Positions 37,926 through 44,467 of a DNA stretch of 64,000 nt are shown here, one piece after another. Position numbers and translations under genes: made by a program. Every line of letters begins with the position of its first letter. Within the stretch, counting starts at the first letter, position 1. Under the pieces are notes generated by a model. It did not search any database and was not told the origin of the DNA. It worked only from the letters and a program-made list of their open reading frames with translations. The stretch lies in the NCBI RefSeq assembly GCF_000711245.1, contig NZ_JOMH01000001.1, positions 1,296,830 to 1,360,829 on the forward strand. Direction: 5' to 3'. The DNA comes from Polycyclovorans algicola TG408. Its GTDB lineage: Bacteria; Pseudomonadota; Gammaproteobacteria; Nevskiales; Nevskiaceae.

Positions 37926-39511
37926 GCGCGCTCGGGCGTCTGTGGCGCATTCATGCCACCTACCGTCGTTTTGGCCTCAAGGAATTTCTCAGCGGCAAGC
38001 CGTCGAACGACCCGCGTCCACGCGGTGAGCGTCTACGGCTGGCGCTGGAAAGCCTGGGACCGGTGTTCATCAAGCTTGGCCAGGCGCTGTCGACCCGGCC
38101 CGACATCGTGCCGCAAGACATTGCCGACGAGCTGGCGAAGCTGCAGGACCGCGTGCCACCGTTTGACAGTGCCCAAGCCAAGGTGCTGATCGAAGCCGCC
38201 TTGGGCAAGCCGGTCAGCGAACTGTTCGCCACGTTCGAAAACGAACCGATGGCCGCTGCATCGGTGGCGCAGGTCCACGGTGCGCAACTGAAGAACGATG
38301 ACGGCGCGCCGGGCATGCGCGTGGTGGTCAAGGTGTTGCGGCCGGGCATCGAGGCCAAGGTCGCCGAAGACATTGCCGTCATGTACGCGCTGGCGCGCTG
38401 GGCTGAGCGCGTGTCGCCGCTCGCGCGTCGTCTGCGGCCGCTGGCCATCGTCGCCGAGTTCGAGCACATCCTCACCGACGAGCTGGACCTGATGCGCGAA
38501 GGCGGCAACGCCTGCCTGCTGCGCCGCAACTGGCTGGGTAGCCCCCTCATCTATCATCCCATCGTCTTCTGGGACTTCACCCGGCCGAACCTGTTGGTGA
38601 TGGAGCGCATTGAAGGCATCTCGATTCGTGAGCTGGATCGCCTGCGCGGCATGGGCGTGGATTTTCAGGTGCTGGCCGAACGCGGCGTCGAGATCTTCTT
38701 CAAGCAGACCTTCCGTGATAATTTTTTCCACGCCGATATGCACCCCGGCAATATTTTTGTCGATGCCCGCAACCCGGCCGAGCCCAGTTATCTGGCGGTC
38801 GATTTCGGCATCGTCGGGCAATTGACCCAGGACCATCAGCGGTACTTGGCCGAGAACTTCCTGGCGTTTTTCAACCGCGATTATCGACGCGTGGCTGAGC
38901 TGCATATCGAGAGCGGCTGGATTCCCGAAGGCAACAGCATCGAGGCTTTCGAGGGCGCGATTCGCACCATCTGCGAACCCATCTGGCAGCGGCCGCTCAA
39001 GGACATCTCGTTCGGCTTTTTCCTGCTACGCCTGTTTCAGGTGGCGCGGCGTTTCAACTATCAGGTGCAGCCCGAGTTGGTGTTGCTGCAGAAAACCCTG
39101 TTGCAGGTCGAAGGTCTGGGCCGTCAGCTCTACGATGAGCTCGATCTCTGGAAAACCGCCAAGCCCATCCTCGAACAGTGGATGCGCGACCGCCTGAGTC
39201 CGCAGGCGCTGGCGCAGCAAGCCAAGTTTCAACTGCCGGTGCTGGCCCAGGCGCTGCCGCGCATTGCCGAACGCACCTTGCGCGAACTTGAGCGCGGCGA
39301 AGGCTTCGGCGGCGCACTGGCGCGTCGGCAACACGCAGCGCTACTGCACGCGGTCGAGAGCAGTGGGCGACGCACGCGCTGGGCCTTGCTGGCCGGCAGC
39401 CTGTTGTTGAGCGGCACACTGTTGCTCACCTTAGCGCCCGACTCACCGTTGCTTTGGCCAGTGACGCTGATGGCGGGGGCGCTGTTTTCGGGCTGGCGCG
39501 CGCTACGCTGA
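37922..39511 (+). CDS. ubiB: Ubiquinone biosynthesis regulatory kinase-like protein UbiB
   Basis: An ABC1/ADCK-type atypical kinase-like ATPase needed for ubiquinone synthesis. The 529-residue protein has the signature KxGQ element in FIKLGQALSTRPDIVP, the Ala-rich loop AAASVAQVHGA, VVVKVLRPGIE, and the metal-binding blocks FFHADMHPGNIFV and LAVDFGIVGQL. Two C-terminal membrane helices (about 480-525) anchor it. It is the last gene of the coupled ubiE-ubiJ-ubiB operon. Confidence 0.97.
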   Translation: MSALGRLWRIHATYRRFGLKEFLSGKPSNDPRPRGERLRLALESLGPVFIKLGQALSTRPDIVPQDIADELAKLQDRVPPFDSAQAKVLIEAALGKPVSELFATFENEPMAAASVAQVHGAQLKNDDGAPGMRVVVKVLRPGIEAKVAEDIAVMYALARWAERVSPLARRLRPLAIVAEFEHILTDELDLMREGGNACLLRRNWLGSPLIYHPIVFWDFTRPNLLVMERIEGISIRELDRLRGMGVDFQVLAERGVEIFFKQTFRDNFFHADMHPGNIFVDARNPAEPSYLAVDFGIVGQLTQDHQRYLAENFLAFFNRDYRRVAELHIESGWIPEGNSIEAFEGAIRTICEPIWQRPLKDISFGFFLLRLFQVARRFNYQVQPELVLLQKTLLQVEGLGRQLYDELDLWKTAKPILEQWMRDRLSPQALAQQAKFQLPVLAQALPRIAERTLRELERGEGFGGALARRQHAALLHAVESSGRRTRWALLAGSLLLSGTLLLTLAPDSPLLWPVTLMAGALFSGWRALR

Positions 39512-39573
39512 CGTCATAGGGAGCTGATTGACCGGATGCCGGCTCGCCCTCCGGTTCGAGCGCAACGATCACC

Positions 39574-40164
39574 TTAGCCTGCTTTTAGCATCGCGTAGCA
39601 ATCACAGGCGGCATCCTCCAGTCCCGCGCGATCGAGAATTTTAATGTCGCCGCGGGCGTAACCGATGAGATGGCGGGCCTGCAGTGCGCCTGCGGCCACC
39701 GTGACGCCGCTGCGGCGCACGCCAAGCAGGTCGGCCAGACGCTCGTGGGTGAGATGAAAATGGTCGGCTTGCAAGCGGTCGTCGGTCACCAACAGCCAGC
39801 GCGCAAGGCGTCGCTCAAGCGGGTGAAAGCGCGTGCAGGTTCCGGCCAGAGAGAGCTCGCGTATGCGGACGTGCAGGTACTGACCCAGTATCGTCCCCAA
39901 GGTCGCGCCGTCGTCCAGTGCATCGCGCAGCCGGGACACTGGAATGCGCCAGGCGTCTCCAGGTCCCTGCACCAGCGCATGGATGGGGGCCAAGTCGATG
40001 CCGAGCACCACAGACTCGCCGAGCATGCCCTCGCAGCCGATCAGGCCGACCGCCATGGCGTTGTGACCGCCCTGTTTTGCGACCAGCGAGATGGAACCGC
40101 GACGCGGGAAGTAGGCATGGCCGAAAGGCTTGTCGACCTCGCAAAGGATTTCACCGGGCCTCAT
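39574..40164 (-). CDS. CRP/FNR-like transcriptional regulator, N-terminally cut by an in-frame stop
   Basis: Residues visible from ATG 40164 give a CRP-type protein of 196 residues: the beta-roll sensor (AYFPRRGSISLVAKQ and GCEGMLGESVVLG) and a C-terminal winged helix (LTHERLADLLGVRRSGVTVAAGAL). The first helix and strand of the sensor lie upstream, in the same frame, before a TAA at 40165-40167. The stop is directly followed by ATG (TAAATG), so restart is conceivable, but there is no ribosome binding site beyond the coding sequence. It lacks the cAMP-binding arginine pattern of true CRP. The paralogue at 40489 is intact. Confidence 0.75.
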   Translation of the reverse strand: MRPGEILCEVDKPFGHAYFPRRGSISLVAKQGGHNAMAVGLIGCEGMLGESVVLGIDLAPIHALVQGPGDAWRIPVSRLRDALDDGATLGTILGQYLHVRIRELSLAGTCTRFHPLERRLARWLLVTDDRLQADHFHLTHERLADLLGVRRSGVTVAAGALQARHLIGYARGDIKILDRAGLEDAACDCYAMLKAG

Positions 40165-40260
40165 TTAAACGGGTTCAAAGCCTCGCAGCAGCCGATCACG
40201 CTGCGGCTGCGGCAGGGCATCGATCAGCGTGTTGGCGCGTGCGGCGCGGCGCTCAGCCAT
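40165..40260 (-). pseudogene. Detached N-terminus of the CRP-like regulator (nonsense codon)
   Basis: ATG at 40260 opens 31 codons containing NTLIDALPQPQRDRLLRGFEPV, then TAA. This aligns with NRLLAALPADVQARLALRMKRVD of the intact paralogue at 40489, and the stop falls at the Asp position. The continuation MRPGEILCEVDKP aligns with MPLGRVLYESGDT. One substitution, such as GAA to TAA, would explain the break. A sequencing error is the other simple explanation. Confidence 0.75.
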
Positions 40261-40488
40261 CGAATCGGTACATCGGAATCCCCAGCGGATGGAAGGATTG
40301 GCCGATTGCCGCTCCAACCACACGCTACGACCACGGGTGGTCGCCCGTCCGTTGGCTAGCGCACCCAGCAGGGCTGGACAGCCTGGGTTGGCGGCTCTCG
40401 ATTCTTATGTTCGATAGCGTACGGAGCAAATCAGGAAGCATGATTAACTGACGGTTGGCGGCACTTGGCCGCGCCATGATGAAGTGAA

Positions 40489-41217
40489 ATGTCGCCGATT
40501 GTGGCCCACCAGCAGAATCGCCTTTTGGCGGCATTGCCAGCCGACGTGCAGGCCCGGCTGGCGCTGCGAATGAAGCGGGTGGACATGCCCCTGGGCCGGG
40601 TGCTGTACGAGTCGGGAGACACGCTCCTTCACATCTATTTCCCGACCGAGTCCATCGTGTCACTGATCTACGAAATGGAGAACGGCTCGTCGGCCGAGAT
40701 TTCCGTTGTCGGCAACGATGGGGTGATCGGCATTGCACTGTTCATGGGCGGCGAATCGACGCCCAGCCGGGCAATCGTGCGCAGTGCGGGCCACGCATAC
40801 GAGCTGCCTGCCGAAGACCTCAAAAGAGAGTTCAAGCGCCACGAAGAACTCCACAACCTGGTGCTGCGCTACACCCAATCCCTGTTGACGCAGATGGCCC
40901 AGACCGCCGTCTGTAACCGGCACCATTCCATCGACCAGCAATTGTGCCGCTGGTTGCTGCTCTCGCTGGATCGCCTGCCGAGTGATCACTTGGTCATGAC
41001 CCAGGAATTGATCGCCAACATGTTGGGGGTGCGCCGCGAAGGCGTCACCGAGGCGGCCGGGAAGCTGCAGAAGCTGGGCGTCATCGAGTATGCGCGCGGC
41101 CAAATCAAAGTGCTCAATCGTCCCAAGCTCGAAAAGCTGAGCTGTGAGTGCTACGCGGCGGTGCGGTCAGAAACCGACCGTCTGTTCCCCTATTCGCTGC
41201 CGCGCTACAGGGCCTGA
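40489..41217 (+). CDS. CRP/FNR-like transcriptional regulator
   Basis: A 242-residue regulator. The N-terminal cyclic-nucleotide-type beta-roll (about 10-120) has VDMPLGRVLYESGDTLLHIYFP and GNDGVIGIALFMGG. The C-terminal winged helix (about 155-230) has MTQELIANMLGVRREGVTEAA. It lacks the oxygen-sensing cysteine cluster of FNR. It is divergent from its broken paralogue and lies 355 bp ahead of the DUF4398/OmpA envelope genes, which it may control; the effector is unknown. Confidence 0.9.
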   Translation: MSPIVAHQQNRLLAALPADVQARLALRMKRVDMPLGRVLYESGDTLLHIYFPTESIVSLIYEMENGSSAEISVVGNDGVIGIALFMGGESTPSRAIVRSAGHAYELPAEDLKREFKRHEELHNLVLRYTQSLLTQMAQTAVCNRHHSIDQQLCRWLLLSLDRLPSDHLVMTQELIANMLGVRREGVTEAAGKLQKLGVIEYARGQIKVLNRPKLEKLSCECYAAVRSETDRLFPYSLPRYRA

Positions 41218-41572
41218 TCCTGCCGCTTCAATGATTGTCGGGCCCCCAGATCACGTTGATTGCCCACCTCGTGAAACCCGCTCTCGGAGTAGACGGCGGG
41301 CGATGACGTATTCGGGGCCGTTGGCGGAGCAGGGGCTCGCCCATGGATCGTTGCCCGCCCTGGGTGCGCCAACGCACAGACGAAACGCGGCCGAGTGCTC
41401 AATCTTAAAGTCGGTGAAGCGCCCGAAAAATAGCCGCCGACCAGCGCCCTAAAGCGTCAGATCGGAACGTCTGCGCAGGGATGCCGTCATCGCAATCGGC
41501 CACGAACACCGACTCTTGAATGTTGTCTTCCGACGCCATCGGGCTTCGGAGTTGTTAACGAGGGATATCACC
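41218..41572. promoter_or_regulatory. Gene-free region ahead of the DUF4398/OmpA operon
   Basis: 355 bp with no gene I can support. Short frames cross it but have no family features. It must hold the promoter of the envelope lipoprotein operon and is a natural target for the neighbouring CRP-like regulator, but I could not identify a convincing palindromic operator or promoter by eye. Confidence 0.3.
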
Positions 41573-41989
41573 ATGACCAATCGATTGGAATCAACGAGCT
41601 TCACCCCGCCGCGCAGTCGGTTGCCTCATCGGGTGATCGCCCTTGTCGGCGTGCTCGCCCTGGGAGCCTGCGCGTCGAAGCCGCTTGCGCCCACCGAGTC
41701 CCTGCAGATGGCGGAGCAGGCCATCACCATGGCCGAGCAGGCCCGGGTGGCCGACCACGCCTCGCTCGAGCTGAGCCAGGCGCGGGACAAGCTGGCGGCC
41801 GCCCGTGTGGCGGTGCAGGACGAAAAGATGGTTCTGGCCAAACGCCTCGCCGATCAAGCGTTTGTTGACGCCGAGCTCGCGACCGCCAGGGCGGCGGAAG
41901 TCAAGGCCAAGGCCGTGAACGATGAGATGAAGCAGAGCACTGCGACACTCAAGCAGGAAATGAATCGCAATACAGGGGCACAGAAATGA
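41573..41989 (+). CDS. DUF4398 lipoprotein
   Basis: A 138-residue lipoprotein: signal with lipobox VLALGACAS (Cys near residue 33), then a helical DUF4398 domain built of Ala/Glu/Gln-rich segments (MAEQAITMAEQARVADHASLELSQARDKLAAA) that should form a coiled coil in the periplasm. ATG at 41573 follows GAGGG at good distance. The stop lies inside the start of the next gene, an OmpA lipoprotein with the same type of helical region, so the two are coupled and probably form one envelope structure. Confidence 0.85.
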   Translation: MTNRLESTSFTPPRSRLPHRVIALVGVLALGACASKPLAPTESLQMAEQAITMAEQARVADHASLELSQARDKLAAARVAVQDEKMVLAKRLADQAFVDAELATARAAEVKAKAVNDEMKQSTATLKQEMNRNTGAQK

Positions 41990-42852
41990 ACCGTCAGGGA
42001 TCAAACATCATCACGCCGATTTTCACCGCCGTTACGGCCTTCGTGCTCGTCGGCTGTGCCACCTTGGCACCACCGCAAGGGTCCGCCGAGGTACGTAGCA
42101 AGCTGACCACACTGCAGACCAACCAAGAGTTGGCGAGCCGTGCACCAGTTGCCATCAAGGATGCCGAAGTGGCCGTGCGGGCTGCGGAAGTCCCGGAAAA
42201 GGACGCCGAGCTTGCCCAGCACCGGGTCATGTTGGCAGATGGCAAGGTGGACATCGCCATCGCCCGCGCCCAGGCACGTCTGCTCGAAGATCAGCGCGCA
42301 GCCCTGAGCAAGGCCAGTGAAAGTGCACGCCTTGAAGCCCGGACCCAGGAAGCCGACCAGGCCAGCCGCGATGCCAGCAGTGCTCGCCAGGATGCCGAGC
42401 TGGCACGCGGCGATGCCGACTTCGCCCGTGATCAAGCGGATGCCGAAAGGCTCAAGGCGGCCGAACTACAGCGCCAGCTTGATGAGCTGAACGCCAAGGA
42501 AACCGAGCGCGGCATCGTCATTACCCTTGGCGACGTGCTGTTTGCCACCGGGCGATCCGAGCTCAGCGGCGGCGCTGCGTCGGGCTTGAGCACGCTCGTC
42601 GGCTTTCTCAATGAGTATCCGGACCGCAACGTTGCCATTGAAGGGCACACCGACAGTGTCGGCAGCGACAGCTCAAATGCCAGCCTTTCCCAGCGACGCG
42701 CTGACGCGGTCCGTGGCTTCCTCGCCCAACAGGGTGTTGCCAGCGCCCGCATGCGCACCTCGGGCATGGGTGAAGGCTTGCCGGTCGCCAGCAATGACAC
42801 CAGCACCGGCCGCCAGCAGAACCGTCGTGTGGAAGTGATCATCGAGAACTAG
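41986..42852 (+). CDS. OmpA-family lipoprotein with DUF4398-like coiled coil
   Basis: A 288-residue lipoprotein: lipobox VLVGCATL (Cys near 24), a long Ala/Asp/Glu/Arg-rich helical region (about 40-170) including ASRDASSARQDAELARGDADFARDQAD, then an OmpA-type peptidoglycan-binding domain with FATGRSELSGGA, IEGHTDSVGSDSSNASLSQRRA and NRRVEVIIEN. It should span from a lipid anchor to the cell wall. It overlaps the DUF4398 gene by four bases and ends in a strong terminator. Confidence 0.92.
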   Translation: MNRQGSNIITPIFTAVTAFVLVGCATLAPPQGSAEVRSKLTTLQTNQELASRAPVAIKDAEVAVRAAEVPEKDAELAQHRVMLADGKVDIAIARAQARLLEDQRAALSKASESARLEARTQEADQASRDASSARQDAELARGDADFARDQADAERLKAAELQRQLDELNAKETERGIVITLGDVLFATGRSELSGGAASGLSTLVGFLNEYPDRNVAIEGHTDSVGSDSSNASLSQRRADAVRGFLAQQGVASARMRTSGMGEGLPVASNDTSTGRQQNRRVEVIIEN

Positions 42853-42900
42853 ACCCGCTTAGCCGGGTCGTTCAGACCCGGTCAGCAACCTTCTGACGAG

Positions 42901-42929
42901 GCCCGCACGCATCCCGTGCGGGCTTTTTT
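42901..42929 (+). terminator. Rho-independent terminator after the OmpA lipoprotein gene
   Basis: The stem GCCCGCACG / CGTGCGGGC with a five-base loop is followed by TTTTTT. It lies 48 bp after the stop codon. Confidence 0.92.
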
Positions 42930-43062
42930 GTTTTCAGCCTCGACGGCCTTTCGGGGTGCAAGCGGCTGAAACCACTTGGACGACGACAGACGCGCACGGT
43001 GCTCGTGAAGCCCGTGCGCCAACGATGCGCGGCCCAAGGTTATTCAGGCCGGGCAGCGCGGC

Positions 43063-43206
43063 TCAGACGTTAAGGTTGAACAACCCGATCACGCCGATGA
43101 CGATCAGATAGCCGGCAACGATGTAGTTGAGCAGCCTTGGCATGATCAGGATGAGGACGCCGGCCACCAACGAAACCAGAGGCGTGAGGCTAAGGCTGAT
43201 GTTCAC
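43063..43206 (-). CDS. DUF3096 small membrane protein
   Basis: A 47-residue membrane protein with two hydrophobic segments around LVSLVAGVLILIMPRLLNYIVAGYLIVIGVIGLF, the full-length DUF3096 pattern. The GTG at 43206 is preceded by GGAG nine bases away and gives the family length; longer upstream frames are not family-like. It is divergent from the csbD-like gene and in a group of envelope/stress genes. The function is unknown. Confidence 0.85.
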   Translation of the reverse strand: MNISLSLTPLVSLVAGVLILIMPRLLNYIVAGYLIVIGVIGLFNLNV

Positions 43207-43436
43207 GATGAGGACTCCTGTTGAAATGGGGCCAGCACGACGGCTTGGGGCAGGGAAGGTTGCCGTGATCCGCACCGAGACTCTGTTCGGTGCCGCGCAC
43301 AAGTCTACCGATGCCAGGTGCCGATTCCTGGCCCCGCGTGCCCGGCTGTGTGTGCCGACGCACCGACGCGCCCAAGCTTGGCGCACACACTATTTTCAGA
43401 ATAGGTCGTCGCCGACGATCGCAATTAGGAACACCG

Positions 43437-43637
43437 ATGAACGAAGACACACTCAAGGGCCAGTGGAAGCAGTTGTCCGGCAAGATCCAGGCGAAGTGGG
43501 GCAAGCTGACCGACGACGACATGAAAGTCGCCGAAGGCAAGCGGGAACACCTGATCGGCAAGCTGCAGGAACACTACGGTCTCGCCAAGGAAGCGGCACA
43601 GGAACACCTGAAAAAGATCGAGCGCGCGCTCGACTGA
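43437..43637 (+). CDS. CsbD-family stress-response protein
   Basis: A 66-residue hydrophilic protein with the CsbD pattern: MNEDTLKGQWKQLSGKIQAKWGKLTDDD, then EGKREHLIGKLQEHYG. Members are small, highly expressed general-stress proteins of unknown mechanism (E. coli YjbJ). ATG at 43437 follows AGGA at seven bases. It shares a 230-bp divergent promoter region with DUF3096. Confidence 0.92.
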   Translation: MNEDTLKGQWKQLSGKIQAKWGKLTDDDMKVAEGKREHLIGKLQEHYGLAKEAAQEHLKKIERALD

Positions 43638-43696
43638 TCCCCATCACGTGACCGCTGCCGGGCTGTTGGGTCACGGCCCGGCCGCTCGCGCAACGG

Positions 43697-44155
43697 CTAC
43701 CCAATCAACCTTCCCCACGCCTGATAGACCGCCACCGCCACGGTGTTTGACAGGTTCAGGCTGCGACTTCCCGGCCGCATCGCCAGCCGCAGGCGCTGAT
43801 CGGCGGGTAAGGCATCGAGCAGGTCTTGCGGCAGTCCGCGACTTTCCGGGCCGAACAGGAGGATGTCGTCGGGGCCGACATCGGCATCATCATGGCGCCG
43901 CGTGGCTTTGGTGGTGAAGGCCCAGAGTTGATGCGCGGGCAGGGTGTCGCGCCATGCGCAGAAGGCATCCCAGTCTGTGTGGTGGGCGATGACCGCTTGC
44001 GCGTGATAGTCCAGTCCGGCGCGGCTCAGCGAGCGATCATCGGTGTTGAAGCCCAGCGGATGAATCAGGTGCAGGCGCGCGCCGGTGTTGGCGCACAGAC
44101 GAATGATGTTGCCGGTGTTGGGCGGAATCTCGGGTTGATAGAGCGCGACGTGCAC
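43697..44155 (-). CDS. trmL: tRNA (cytidine/uridine-2'-O-)-methyltransferase TrmL
   Basis: SPOUT-class enzyme that 2'-O-methylates the wobble base (position 34) of leucine tRNAs. The 152-residue protein matches the family throughout: VALYQPEIPPNTGNIIRLCANTG at the start, LLFGPESRGLP near 105 and the knot motif SLNLSNTVAVAVYQAW at the end. The GTG at 44155 sets the usual family start; the frame extends to 44296 but that overlaps the DUF2007 gene and has no family match. Confidence 0.94.
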   Translation of the reverse strand: MHVALYQPEIPPNTGNIIRLCANTGARLHLIHPLGFNTDDRSLSRAGLDYHAQAVIAHHTDWDAFCAWRDTLPAHQLWAFTTKATRRHDDADVGPDDILLFGPESRGLPQDLLDALPADQRLRLAMRPGSRSLNLSNTVAVAVYQAWGRLIG

Positions 44156-44162
44156 GGGTTGA

Positions 44163-44435
44163 TCAGACGTGCTCGAGCCCGCAGGCCCAACAGCTTTCGA
44201 ACGCCGCCGGGTTGGCCTCGCCGCATCCCAGACAGGCCCAGTCGGGTTGTTCGCCGCGCGCTTCCCAGCTGGCAATGACGGCGCGGGCACGGTCATGCTG
44301 TGCCGGGTCGCGCAGCACCAACCGCGGGTAGACGATGGCGGCCAGCTCGCCGCGTGCGCCGATGGCGTGGGCGTCGAACACGTCGACCTCGATGCGGTGC
44401 TCGGCCAGATGGTCCTTGAGCAGATGGGCCTGCAC
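44163..44435 (-). CDS. DUF2007 family protein with zinc ribbon
   Basis: A 90-residue protein (possibly about 100). The N-terminal part resembles the DUF2007 'putative signal-transducing' domain (AHLLKDHLAEHRIEVDVFDA, PRLVLRDPAQHDRARAVI). The C-terminus has a CxxC...CxxC pair, ACLGCGEANPAAFESCWACG, a likely zinc ribbon. The start is doubtful: the family-like sequence STTLYLAADP continues ten codons upstream of the GTG at 44435, where I find only ATA, overlapping the stop of the M16 gene. It lies between the M16 peptidase and trmL genes on the same strand. Confidence 0.75.
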   Translation of the reverse strand: MQAHLLKDHLAEHRIEVDVFDAHAIGARGELAAIVYPRLVLRDPAQHDRARAVIASWEARGEQPDWACLGCGEANPAAFESCWACGLEHV

Positions 44436-44467
44436 CGGGTCTGCCGCCAGGTAGAGCGTGGTGCTGG

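Noticed and set aside
39512-39573. tRNA-like GGTTCGAGC sequence after ubiB
   Set aside because: The flanking bases do not form an acceptor stem or anticodon arm. No tRNA or rRNA gene was found anywhere in the window.
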